Source of the DNA: an uncultured Bacteroidia bacterium
Lineage (GTDB): Bacteria > Bacteroidota > Bacteroidia > Bacteroidales > UBA932
Direction of reading: 5' to 3'
NCBI GenBank assembly: GCA_902785575.1
Contig: CACZZF010000012.1
Coordinates: 62,001-126,000 of the forward strand
Length of the DNA stretch: 64,000 nucleotides
Below, piece after piece: positions 1 through 6,985 of this stretch (its first letter is position 1; each line of letters starts with the position of its first letter). Below the pieces are notes generated by a model. The model worked only from the letters and a program-made list of their open reading frames with translations. It did not search any database and was not told where the DNA came from. The translations under genes and the position numbers were made by a program.

Positions 1-1121
1 AGTTTATTCTCAAAAAGAGTGGATAACGATGTGTAATAATTTTTCAAGTCTGCGTAAGATGCTTCGGCCGAAGGAGTCACAAATGTTTTCCCGTTACGGA
101 TGATGTACATTCGTTTGGTCGGATTATCCAACATCAAAAGCCGCTCCCTGACGGTCTGAAGCAAAGAGACTGTCTTGAAAGCGTTCAGGGTCGCAAGGCG
201 GTTGGATATCTCTTCGAGAGGGCGTTCCACTGCAAGGATGGTCTCCCAATAACCTGGCTTCAATGGCTTATGTAGCCTTTCAGCCTTTCTGCGGATCTGG
301 TTGATCACTTTTCTTGAGGCGGAAGGCTCGGTCACCATCTCCTTCTTTTCAGTGTCATAGAACTTGGTAACGTGGGTCCTGAAGGCAAGGAACAAATCCT
401 TGAAACGATAGAAAACAGAAGCCAACGAATACCTTTCCGCCTCTGTCAACTTATTGAAATCAAACTGGGCGGCGGTTTGCTTGATTCGCCTAATAAGATC
501 CTTGTTCTTTATCAGCAGGGTCATTCCCGTCGACTCATAGACAATGAACCTGAACAGAGCCACAGGGTCTGAAGGCCTGATCCCAAGAGCTGAGGAAAGG
601 ACAGATAGAGCCTCCCGGTTGCGGACGGAATCTATATCCAATTTGACCTCAGGACGCGCTTTGTGATATTCCACAATAGCCCCGCAAATAGCCTTGACCG
701 TCACAGGGTTGAGGGCTATCCCTGAAGATACGATGCCCATGCAACGCTGGTACAGCTCATCCTCGGTTATCTTCCCTATCAGAGTGTACTTCCTGAATTC
801 CGGAGCCTCAGCGCCATCGTTCGGCACATAACCGTTACCATCCATAGTGTAGCCGGAGCCATAAGTTGAGGTATAATGCGCCACCTGATCCAGAAAAAGC
901 TCCCACCTATCCTTAGAGACCACATCATCCCAAGTTTTGTAGAAAGTCGAATTGGGGTCGACGGCCTCAGTCTTGATGAACATAGCCACATCCTCATTCA
1001 GGACATCGGGATGGATGATATAGCCTCTCTTAAGAGCCTCTGTCTGAAGAACTTCCGGCTCCTTTACCAATTTGGAGGAAGTTGTGACCGCCTTGAAGAA
1101 TTTTATAAGAGTAGGGTGCAT
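1..1121 (-). CDS. Unrecognised protein, N-terminal part (runs off window)
   Basis: Reading the minus strand from ATG at 1121-1119 gives 373 open codons to the window edge with no stop, so the gene continues to the left. The product starts MHPTLIKFFKAV. It has no obvious signal peptide or membrane segment and looks soluble and helical, with many charged residues. I do not recognise the family and see no catalytic motif. Codon use resembles the neighbouring genes, which supports real coding. The start is the first ATG after a U-rich hairpin (1126-1199) and has no Shine-Dalgarno site, as is common in Bacteroidota. Function unknown; the C-terminal part outside the window is needed to classify it. 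Confidence 0.75.
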   Translation of the reverse strand, partial: MHPTLIKFFKAVTTSSKLVKEPEVLQTEALKRGYIIHPDVLNEDVAMFIKTEAVDPNSTFYKTWDDVVSKDRWELFLDQVAHYTSTYGSGYTMDGNGYVPNDGAEAPEFRKYTLIGKITEDELYQRCMGIVSSGIALNPVTVKAICGAIVEYHKARPEVKLDIDSVRNREALSVLSSALGIRPSDPVALFRFIVYESTGMTLLIKNKDLIRRIKQTAAQFDFNKLTEAERYSLASVFYRFKDLFLAFRTHVTKFYDTEKKEMVTEPSASRKVINQIRRKAERLHKPLKPGYWETILAVERPLEEISNRLATLNAFKTVSLLQTVRERLLMLDNPTKRMYIIRNGKTFVTPSAEASYADLKNYYTSLSTLFENK

Positions 1122-1125
1122 AATC

Positions 1126-1199
1126 AAAAAAAAAGGACCGCGGAAAGTAAAAGTATAGCCCGAAGGCTAACAGGAAAAAAGGAACTTTCTATGCGGTCC
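1126..1199 (-). promoter_or_regulatory. Hairpin plus U9 tract directly upstream of the unknown gene (attenuator candidate)
   Basis: On the minus strand an outer stem pairs 1193-1199 with 1135-1141 (GGACCGC/GCGGTCC). A second helix pairs 1184-1189 with 1143-1148, and a small AGCC-UUCG-GGCU hairpin sits inside at 1157-1168. Nine T residues follow (1134-1126), ending 4 nt before the start codon. This is the shape of an intrinsic terminator placed in a 5' leader. It could be an attenuator, or the terminator of a short upstream transcript. No known riboswitch core was recognised. Confidence 0.5.
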
Positions 1200-1294
1200 A
1201 AGTCAACATTTGTTGTACGCAATATAGGCATTATTCCAAAGAATCGCAATAAAAAAGAAAAATGACTATATTAGTGCGATCAGAATAAAAAGAA

Positions 1295-1933
1295 ATGAGA
1301 GTCATATTAACAGGAGCCACCGGATACGTCGGAGAGGGTGTTTTGCTTGAATGCTTGAATAATCCCGAAATCACCAAGGTATTGAGTGTCAGCCGCCGTC
1401 CTTGCGGTCACGTGCATCCTAAGCTCAGGGAATATATTATCAGTGACTTCATGGCCATGCAGAAAGGTGATCCCGTTCTCCAAGGTTACGATGCGGTCTT
1501 TTTCTGCGCCGGGATCAGCAGCGTGGGAATGAAGGAGGAGAAGTACAAGATTATAAGCCACGACATACCGCTCCATTTCGCCGACATTGTCGGACCGAAA
1601 GAGAAGATGACTTTCGTCTATGTTAGTGGAGCCGGCAACTACAACCACACCGATCAGATGTGGGTACGAGTCAAGAAAAGCACCGAGGACGCCCTGGCTC
1701 GCAAAGGATTCAAGGGATCGTTCAACTTCCGCCCGGCGATCATGTGGCGCTACAAAGGCCAGCTCCATATCCAGAGAATGCAATATGTGTTCTGGGCTCT
1801 ATATCCCCTGATGAAGCTCTTGGGGCTCTGGAATACTATGTCTGAAGTCGGCAGGGCGATGATCGCCGTCTCCCGGGACGGCTACAGGGTCCGGGAGATA
1901 GAAGTCAGGGACATAATAGAACTAGCGAAATAA
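1295..1933 (+). CDS. Atypical short-chain dehydrogenase / NAD(P)-binding epimerase-like protein
   Basis: This 212-aa protein is a Rossmann-fold member of the atypical SDR (NmrA/epimerase-like) group. The N-terminus MRVILTGATGYVGEG carries the glycine-rich dinucleotide-binding motif GATGYVGEG at residues 7-15, right after the first beta strand. An acidic position after the second strand is not obvious, so NADP preference cannot be judged. A VYVSGAG segment near residue 110 matches the beta-strand before the usual catalytic serine, but there is no clear YxxxK pair. It stands alone between the divergent unknown gene and the convergent ribosomal operon. The start is the first ATG in frame and fits the family N-terminus. 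The substrate cannot be inferred. Confidence 0.8.
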   Translation: MRVILTGATGYVGEGVLLECLNNPEITKVLSVSRRPCGHVHPKLREYIISDFMAMQKGDPVLQGYDAVFFCAGISSVGMKEEKYKIISHDIPLHFADIVGPKEKMTFVYVSGAGNYNHTDQMWVRVKKSTEDALARKGFKGSFNFRPAIMWRYKGQLHIQRMQYVFWALYPLMKLLGLWNTMSEVGRAMIAVSRDGYRVREIEVRDIIELAK

Positions 1934-1961
1934 AAAAGCGGCGTCGGAAACCCGACGCCGC
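1932..1961 (-). terminator. Intrinsic terminator of the rpsF-rpsR-rplI operon
   Basis: A perfect 10-bp GC-rich stem (1938-1947 with 1952-1961) has a 4-nt loop. On the minus strand it is followed by a run of six T (1937-1932). It lies 23 nt past the rplI stop and also abuts the end of the convergent SDR gene, so it may slow transcription from both sides. The T-run is only on the minus-strand side. Confidence 0.88.
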
Positions 1962-1984
1962 TTAGCGAATTCTCACGTGAGATC

Positions 1985-2431
1985 TTAGGCCTCAGCCTCG
2001 ACAACAAACTTGAGAGCAGCCTTGATGGCCTTGTAAACCTTGACGGTTCCCTCGTACTCTCCAAGAGCCTTGATGTCATCAGGGATGGTGATGTTCTTCT
2101 TGTCAACATCGATCCCAGCGGCCTTCAGAGCCTCTTCGATCTGGGCGCTGGTGACAGATCCGTAGATCTTACCAGCCTCGCTCACCTTGACAGCGACCTT
2201 TACAGGCGCGGCCTCGATCTTGGCGGCGATAGCCTCAGCGTCAGCGATAAGCTTAGCCTCTTTGTGAGCCCTCTGGCGCTTTGTCTCCTCAAGCTGCTTG
2301 ATAGCAGAAGGAGTGGCGACAATCGCGAATCCCTGGGGAATAAGGTAGTTCAGTCCGTAACCACCCTTAACCTCTACCACATCACCGGCCTCGCCGAGAT
2401 TGGCAACTTCTTTCTTAAGTATGATTTTCAT
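1985..2431 (-). CDS. rplI: 50S ribosomal protein bL9
   Basis: This is ribosomal protein bL9 (148 aa), which binds 23S rRNA near the L1 stalk with an N-terminal domain and a long connecting helix. The N-terminal lobe is clear: MKIILKKEVANLGEAGDVVE followed by the G-rich YGLNYLIPQGFA segment. The middle Ala/Glu/Lys-rich stretch (about residues 45-75) is the linker helix, and the C-terminal domain is complete. Length is the usual one for the family. It is the third gene of the rpsF-rpsR-rplI operon, 15 nt after rpsR, and is followed by a strong terminator. Confidence 0.97.
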   Translation of the reverse strand: MKIILKKEVANLGEAGDVVEVKGGYGLNYLIPQGFAIVATPSAIKQLEETKRQRAHKEAKLIADAEAIAAKIEAAPVKVAVKVSEAGKIYGSVTSAQIEEALKAAGIDVDKKNITIPDDIKALGEYEGTVKVYKAIKAALKFVVEAEA

Positions 2432-2446
2432 GATCGCGCTCTCCTA

Positions 2447-2725
2447 TTATTTAAGAAGGTCAGTGACATACGGAAGCAGAGCGAGGGAACGGGCCCTCTT
2501 GACGGCCTTGGCGACCTTTCTCTGGAACTTCAGGGAAGTACCGGTGATACGGCGGGGAAGGATCTTACCCTGCTCGTTGAGGAACTTCTTAAGGAACTCA
2601 GGGTCCTTGTAATCAACATACTTGATACCAGCCTTCTTGAAACGGCAGTATTTCTTCTTCCTGACCTCGACTGTAGGAGGGTTCAGATAGCGGATTCCAG
2701 CATTCTGGGCTTCATTCTGTGCCAT
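2447..2725 (-). CDS. rpsR: 30S ribosomal protein bS18
   Basis: This is bS18 (92 aa), which forms a heterodimer with bS6 on the 30S platform. The conserved core reads [16 protein letters not shown], then [18 protein letters not shown] and the helical region [20 protein letters not shown]. All of this is typical of bacterial S18, and the length is normal with a short N-terminal extension. It lies between rpsF and rplI, as in most bacteria, with 17 nt to rpsF. Confidence 0.97.
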   Translation of the reverse strand: MAQNEAQNAGIRYLNPPTVEVRKKKYCRFKKAGIKYVDYKDPEFLKKFLNEQGKILPRRITGTSLKFQRKVAKAVKRARSLALLPYVTDLLK

Positions 2726-2742
2726 AGTGATTTCCTCCTTGA

Positions 2743-3198
2743 TTATTCGTTAACGGTTTCATTGGTTTCCTCAGCATCGGCGGGATCCTCAATATCCTCG
2801 ACGATAGGCTCAACGGGAGCGACAGGCTCAGCGACGGGCTCCTCAACCTTGGGAGCGGCAGCGGCCTTGGCCCTGTTCTGACGACGGCGCTCGGCGTATT
2901 CGACAGCGTCCTTGTCAAGAGCGACGGTCAGGAACCTGATGATCCTCTCATCACGGAAATACTGGGTCTCGAGGACCTCGACGAAAGAGGGATCAGCCTG
3001 GAACTGGATAAGATAATAGAAGCCGGAGGTCTTGTGCTGGATCGGATAAGCCAGCTGGCGGAGGCCCCAGTCTTCCTCGTACACGACCTCGCCACCATTG
3101 TCGGTGATGAGCTTGGTGTACTTGGCAACCGCTTCCTTCATCTGTTGTTCAGACAAAACGGGAGTAGCGATGAAAACGGTCTCGTACTGTTTTAACAT
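2743..3198 (-). CDS. rpsF: 30S ribosomal protein bS6 with acidic C-terminal tail
   Basis: This is bS6 (151 aa). The conserved S6 fold covers about residues 1-100 ([48 protein letters not shown]). It is followed by a low-complexity tail of about 45 residues rich in Ala, Pro and Glu ([20 protein letters not shown]) ending in TNETVNE. Acidic or glutamate-rich S6 tails are known in several phyla; E. coli S6 is modified by RimK at its C-terminus, but no rimK is in this window. It is the first gene of the operon, with a recognisable promoter and structured leader upstream. The ATG start at 3198 fits the family start. Confidence 0.96.
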   Translation of the reverse strand: MLKQYETVFIATPVLSEQQMKEAVAKYTKLITDNGGEVVYEEDWGLRQLAYPIQHKTSGFYYLIQFQADPSFVEVLETQYFRDERIIRFLTVALDKDAVEYAERRRQNRAKAAAAPKVEEPVAEPVAPVEPIVEDIEDPADAEETNETVNE

Positions 3199-3234
3199 TT
3201 TGTTGTAAATTTTTGATAATTAATAAAATACAGC

Positions 3235-3264
3235 CCTTTTGGGAACGTATGCCAACCCAAAAGG
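3235..3264 (-). promoter_or_regulatory. Inverted repeat in rpsF leader
   Basis: A perfect 9-bp inverted repeat (3235-3243 and 3256-3264, CCTTTTGGG type) with a 12-nt loop lies at the predicted 5' end of the rpsF mRNA, about 37 nt before the start codon. S6:S18 autoregulatory leaders are known in other bacteria and carry a conserved CCG in the loop. I do not see a CCG in this loop, so a regulatory role is inferred only from position. Confidence 0.45.
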
Positions 3265-3268
3265 ACTG

Positions 3269-3299
3269 CAAATATAGTCAATTATTCCGAATCCGCAAA
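3269..3299 (-). promoter_or_regulatory. Bacteroidota-type promoter of the rpsF operon
   Basis: On the minus strand a TTTG box (3299-3296) is followed after exactly 19 nt by TATATTTG (3276-3269). These match the Bacteroidota sigma-ABfr consensus, TTTG then TAnnTTTG. The predicted start near 3262 gives a leader of about 63 nt. Confidence 0.8.
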
Positions 3300-3302
3300 A
3301 AA

Positions 3303-3363
3303 AGATTCTTCGCTTTGCTCAGAATGACAATTGTCATCCTGAGGCACTTGTGCCGAAGGATCT
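3303..3363. repeat. Palindromic repeat copy 1 (61 bp)
   Basis: This is a dispersed repeat made of two inverted half-sites. The left half begins AGATTCTTCGCTTTGCTC and reaches AGAATGACA. The right half begins TGTCATCCTGAG and ends GAAGGATCT. Read on the minus strand, the element begins AGATCCTTCGG and supplies the AG of the pepD stop codon TAG. The same design and the same 61-bp length recur at 4853-4913. Confidence 0.85.
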
Positions 3364-4822
3364 ACTTCTCAGGAATATTCTCAAGGACATTGGTGAGGAA
3401 CTTCCAAGTCTGGGCGACAGTGTCGATCTTGACCCTCTCATCCGGAGAATGAGGATGGACGATTGTGGGTCCTATAGAGACCATCTCCCAATTCGGGTAC
3501 TTGGCTCCCATTATGGCGCACTCAAGGCCTCCGTGGGTAGCGGTGATCTTGAGGTCCTTGCCGAAAAGTTTCTTGTAGGTGTCCTCAAGCACCTTGATCA
3601 TCGGAGTGCCAAGCTTGGGGGTCCAGCCGCTATAAGCTCCTGACATAGAATACTTGGCGCCCGCCAATTCGAAGGCATAGCGGATAGAGTCGGCAAGATA
3701 TATCTTGGCGGAGTCGATTGAGCTTCTCGTGAGAGAATGGACCGTAAGATGTCCCTTCTCAGTACGGATGATCGCCATATTGGTCGAGGTCTCGGTGAGA
3801 CCAGGGAGAGTGTCACTCATCCTGCCCACACCATGATAGCACGCGAGTATCGCCTTGAGGGCATTACCGATAACCTTCGGGCTGATGTAACGGGCGGCGG
3901 GAGCGGACTGCTTTTCATAGAACATGACAGTGTCGGGATCCGAATACTGATATTCGAACTTGTTCTCCTCGAACTTCTTCTCCACCAACGCCTTGACCTT
4001 GCGGGACGCGGCAGACGGAATCAAGATAACGGCCTCGGCCTCAAAAGGAATGGCGTTGCGGAGGGAACCACCCTTGACATCAGCCACCTTAACCTCGGGG
4101 ACTTCATCAATAACGGCCTTCAGGATACGGCAGACAATCTTGTTGGCATTACCCCTGAACAGGGAAATGTCCATTCCGGAGTGGCCACCTTTCAGACCCT
4201 TGACTGTTAGTTTGTAACCCACATATCCTTCCGGAGTCTTATATGTCCTGTAAGCGAAATCCGCGGAACCATCGATTCCTCCGGCGCAACCGGTGCAAAG
4301 CTCACCTTCTTCCTCAGAATCGAGGTTAAGGAGGATATCACCCTTCAGTATACCAGGCTTGAGGGCGTTTGCTCCGGTCATACCAGTCTCCTCGTCATAG
4401 GTGATAAGGGCCTCCAGCGGACCATGCTTCAGGGTCTTGTCCTGGAATACGGAAAGCGCCAGCGCCACTCCGATACCATTATCGGCACCGAGCGTGGTTC
4501 CCTTAGCGGCTACCCACTCTCCCTTGATCTCGGTTTCGATCGGGTCGGTGAGGAAATCATGCTTGGTGTCAGCGGTCTTCTGAGGGACCATATCCATGTG
4601 GGCCTGCATTATCACGCCCTTACGGTTCTCAAACCCAGGAGTGGCGGGAGCGGAGAAAATGATGTTGCCCGTGTCGTCACGCTTCACATCGACTCCGTTG
4701 TCCTTGCCCCACTGGAGCAAATATTCCTGTACTTTCCCCTCATGCTTTGAGGGACGGGGAATCCTCGTCAGGCCATAGAAGTTCTCCCAAACGGCCTTAG
4801 GCTCTAAATCTCTAATTGTCAT
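3362..4822 (-). CDS. pepD: Cytosolic non-specific dipeptidase (aminoacyl-histidine dipeptidase, M20C)
   Basis: PepD is a two-zinc M20-family metallopeptidase that hydrolyses Xaa-His and many other dipeptides in the cytosol. The metal and catalytic motifs are present in order: QAHMDMV (residues 73-79, zinc His and catalytic Asp), GADNGIG (bridging Asp, about 116-122), DEETGM (catalytic Glu plus zinc ligand, about 145) and LDSEEEGEL (about 172). The late zinc His lies in the C-terminal part, near IGPTIVHPHSPDER. Length (486 aa) is normal for the family. The gene is monocistronic between two palindromic repeats, and its TAG stop overlaps the downstream repeat. It could serve peptides imported by the POT transporter at 7-8.7 kb, but that link is inference. 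Confidence 0.95.
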   Translation of the reverse strand: MTIRDLEPKAVWENFYGLTRIPRPSKHEGKVQEYLLQWGKDNGVDVKRDDTGNIIFSAPATPGFENRKGVIMQAHMDMVPQKTADTKHDFLTDPIETEIKGEWVAAKGTTLGADNGIGVALALSVFQDKTLKHGPLEALITYDEETGMTGANALKPGILKGDILLNLDSEEEGELCTGCAGGIDGSADFAYRTYKTPEGYVGYKLTVKGLKGGHSGMDISLFRGNANKIVCRILKAVIDEVPEVKVADVKGGSLRNAIPFEAEAVILIPSAASRKVKALVEKKFEENKFEYQYSDPDTVMFYEKQSAPAARYISPKVIGNALKAILACYHGVGRMSDTLPGLTETSTNMAIIRTEKGHLTVHSLTRSSIDSAKIYLADSIRYAFELAGAKYSMSGAYSGWTPKLGTPMIKVLEDTYKKLFGKDLKITATHGGLECAIMGAKYPNWEMVSIGPTIVHPHSPDERVKIDTVAQTWKFLTNVLENIPEK

Positions 4823-4852
4823 AGTGTTATAATGTTAATATGATTGTTTTTA

Positions 4853-4913
4853 AGATTCTTCGCTTCGCTCAGAATGACAGTGTCATCTTGAGCCGCGAAG
4901 CAGCGAAAGATCT
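4853..4913. repeat. Palindromic repeat copy 2 (61 bp)
   Basis: This copy has the same architecture as 3303-3363: AGATTCTTCGCTTCGCTC up to AGAATGACA, then TGTCATCTTGAG and ending GAAAGATCT. The right end provides the TAG stop codon of the minus-strand DUF4831 gene (4914-4912). The rest of the pepD upstream gap has no other clear feature. Confidence 0.85.
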
Positions 4914-5925
4914 ACTTCGAAGATATCGGGAAATAGCTCTCGACGCCGAGCTGGTAGACGGCGACCCTGTCCTGAAGAATAGGGTTTACTCCGTCGGTGA
5001 GTTTGACGGCGCAGATCGCGGGAATCCTGTAGATGGCGACCGCTCCCTTCGCGGAAGAGGCCCTGCCGGAAGCCTGGGAAACAGGCTGAGGTGTCAACTC
5101 AAGCAGATAAGGCTTGCCGGACACATTGTCAGCGGAGACAATCCCATCAGCGTCAGACAGACGGAACGCCACATATGTCTGGGATTTGCGATCCTTCTCC
5201 GGAACAACGTCACATTTCATCCTCTGGGTCTGGAAATCGCTGTAACCTATGAACATGGACATATATTCCTTCTCCAAAGCAGCGATCTCCGAAAGAGCCG
5301 CTCCCATGGCCTCGCCACTATATGTAGCGTCAGTGTCTCCGGTCACGATCTGGACTCTCTTCTTCCTCAGGTCGAAAATCATGTCGGCAGCCTCTTTGGC
5401 TCTTTGCTCAAGAGTCTTCTGGACCACCATGTTCTGCTGCACGGCCACCCGACTGCCGTCGACCCCGCGGTAAAGGGTCGTAGCCTCGGAGGTGAGGTTA
5501 GAGCTCACACCCTTGTCGGAGAAATCAGCATCAGCCTGGGAGGCGAACCGCCACTCGGCCCCGTTCCCGAATGAGCCGTCGTTGACGGCCACAAGTCCCT
5601 GCGAAGTGAGTGCGAGGAAGGACATCGCTCCTTTATCGGGAGTGATATAGTACCGGCAGTTCTGGTCAGCCTCAATATGGGGAGTCATCTTGACAGAGCT
5701 CAAAGAGCAGGTCTGCTGGTCTTCCTGGCGAGCGTTGACACCCAGGTACTTCTGGGCGAACTTGGCATAAGGGCCAGCGTGGAAACTCTCCCGGACGGCC
5801 TCGACCTCAAGGGTTATCGTGGTCTGCGGCAGGGCGTAGGAGACAGTCCCCATGGCGTCCTGGGCCTTGGCTCCGACCAGAGGAATCAAAGCCAGGGCGA
5901 TTGTCAGTTTTGTGTTCAGTCTCAT
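4912..5925 (-). CDS. Secreted DUF4831 family protein
   Basis: This 337-aa exported protein of unknown function has an N-terminal signal peptide (MRLNTKLTIALALIPLVGAK, cleavage probably after AKA at residues 19-21). The body resembles the DUF4831 family found in Bacteroidales: a conserved N-terminal beta-rich part (VSYALPQTTITLEVEA) and a helical segment LRKKRVQIVTGDTDATYSGE followed by SEIAALEKEYMSMFIGY. No catalytic motif is evident. It sits 21 nt behind the lipid A-type acyltransferase gene and probably shares its transcript, which would suit an envelope role, but nothing in the sequence says what it does. The stop codon is formed by a palindromic repeat. Confidence 0.75.
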   Translation of the reverse strand: MRLNTKLTIALALIPLVGAKAQDAMGTVSYALPQTTITLEVEAVRESFHAGPYAKFAQKYLGVNARQEDQQTCSLSSVKMTPHIEADQNCRYYITPDKGAMSFLALTSQGLVAVNDGSFGNGAEWRFASQADADFSDKGVSSNLTSEATTLYRGVDGSRVAVQQNMVVQKTLEQRAKEAADMIFDLRKKRVQIVTGDTDATYSGEAMGAALSEIAALEKEYMSMFIGYSDFQTQRMKCDVVPEKDRKSQTYVAFRLSDADGIVSADNVSGKPYLLELTPQPVSQASGRASSAKGAVAIYRIPAICAVKLTDGVNPILQDRVAVYQLGVESYFPISSK

Positions 5926-5946
5926 ATTCTTAGAATTTTACAATTA

Positions 5947-6864
5947 TTATTTTTTCCATCTTTTATGCGTCCAGAGGTAGCACCAAGGAACGGCCTCGAT
6001 GTCTTTCTGTAGCAAGGCGTAATATTCCTCCATAATCTCCTTCACCGAAAGTTTCGAAGCGTCGGGGCAGATCTGGGTGAACCGCCATTCGTAATGACCC
6101 TCACCGGTCGGGAACAAGCTGGCGTACAGCACGCTCCAGCCAAACTTCCGGGCCAGGGACGCTCCCCCGAACATCGTCTTGGTCTCCTGATGGAGGAACT
6201 CAACCGGGAGGTCCGCCACTGAGTCCCTGTAGGGACACTGGTCCGAGAGCATGTTGACCACCAACTTCCGGTCCTTGTTCTCAAGGACATGACGCAGGAT
6301 ACTCTCAGTTGAGATATAACCTTTATAATCAATACGCTTCACGGGAGCGCAGCGGCTGTCACCCATAATCTTGTCCCACATGCGGCTCTTCAGGGGCTTG
6401 TAAACGAATATCAAATCGTCCGGGACAAGGCCATCAATTATCTTGCCGTCCGGGCGGTAATCGTAGTTAAGGCAGCCTCCGAGGAGCTCCCAATTTCCGA
6501 AATGCGAGGTCAGGACCGCCACCCCGGGACTTTCGGAATATGCCTTCTCGAAAACCTCGATGTTGGAATATTCCACAATCCTCTGCCGACGGAGACGCTC
6601 GGGATTCCGGCATCCGCTGAACCAGACCGCCTCGGCGACAAGGCGCCCGAAATGCTTGTAGAACTCGTCCGCTATAGCGCTGATCTCGTGGTACTTCTTG
6701 TCAGGGAAAGAGCGTGACAGATTAGTCATCACCACATCCCTGCGGTAGCGCATGACATTTTTCAGGAACCATGACAGGAACCGGGCGAAGGCATAATGGA
6801 CCTTCAACGAAAGGGCCGAAAGAGCCCTCATGAGTCCAAGCATTATGATTGTTCCTATCAACAT
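5947..6864 (-). CDS. Lipid A biosynthesis acyltransferase (LpxL/HtrB-like)
   Basis: This 305-aa inner-membrane acyltransferase belongs to the LpxL/LpxM (HtrB) family, which transfers secondary acyl chains to lipid A. The N-terminus holds a hydrophobic stretch (about residues 1-30), and the signature HFGNWE, the catalytic HX4E motif, appears near residue 120. LSDQCPYRDS and the C-terminal PWCYLWTHKRWK are typical of the family. Several nearby ATGs exist (MLIGT, MLGLM, MRALS). The furthest start at 6864 lies just behind a plausible promoter, but MLGLMRALS is an equally good start. It precedes the DUF4831 gene in a probable two-gene operon. Which acyl chain or sugar it uses cannot be told. Confidence 0.88.
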   Translation of the reverse strand: MLIGTIIMLGLMRALSALSLKVHYAFARFLSWFLKNVMRYRRDVVMTNLSRSFPDKKYHEISAIADEFYKHFGRLVAEAVWFSGCRNPERLRRQRIVEYSNIEVFEKAYSESPGVAVLTSHFGNWELLGGCLNYDYRPDGKIIDGLVPDDLIFVYKPLKSRMWDKIMGDSRCAPVKRIDYKGYISTESILRHVLENKDRKLVVNMLSDQCPYRDSVADLPVEFLHQETKTMFGGASLARKFGWSVLYASLFPTGEGHYEWRFTQICPDASKLSVKEIMEEYYALLQKDIEAVPWCYLWTHKRWKK

Positions 6865-6885
6865 ATCGTCAGATTACCAATTCCA

Positions 6886-6917
6886 CAAATATAACAAAAC
6901 AGTGCCAAATATCGAAA
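6886..6917 (-). promoter_or_regulatory. Promoter upstream of the acyltransferase gene
   Basis: The minus strand shows TATATTTG (6893-6886), a full match to TAnnTTTG. A TTTC box, one mismatch from TTTG, lies 20 nt upstream (6917-6914). The expected transcript start near 6879 is just 15 nt before the first ATG. Confidence 0.6.
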
Positions 6918-6985
6918 ATTTGGAGAATATGAGGGGATTTAGTAAATTAGTTGGTCAATTTGGAATCAAACCAATATTCTAAGAT

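Noticed and set aside
1307-1783. 158-aa minus-strand frame opposite the SDR
   Set aside because: It is the antisense shadow of a well-supported gene with a clear nucleotide-binding motif; composition and sequence of the shadow are atypical.
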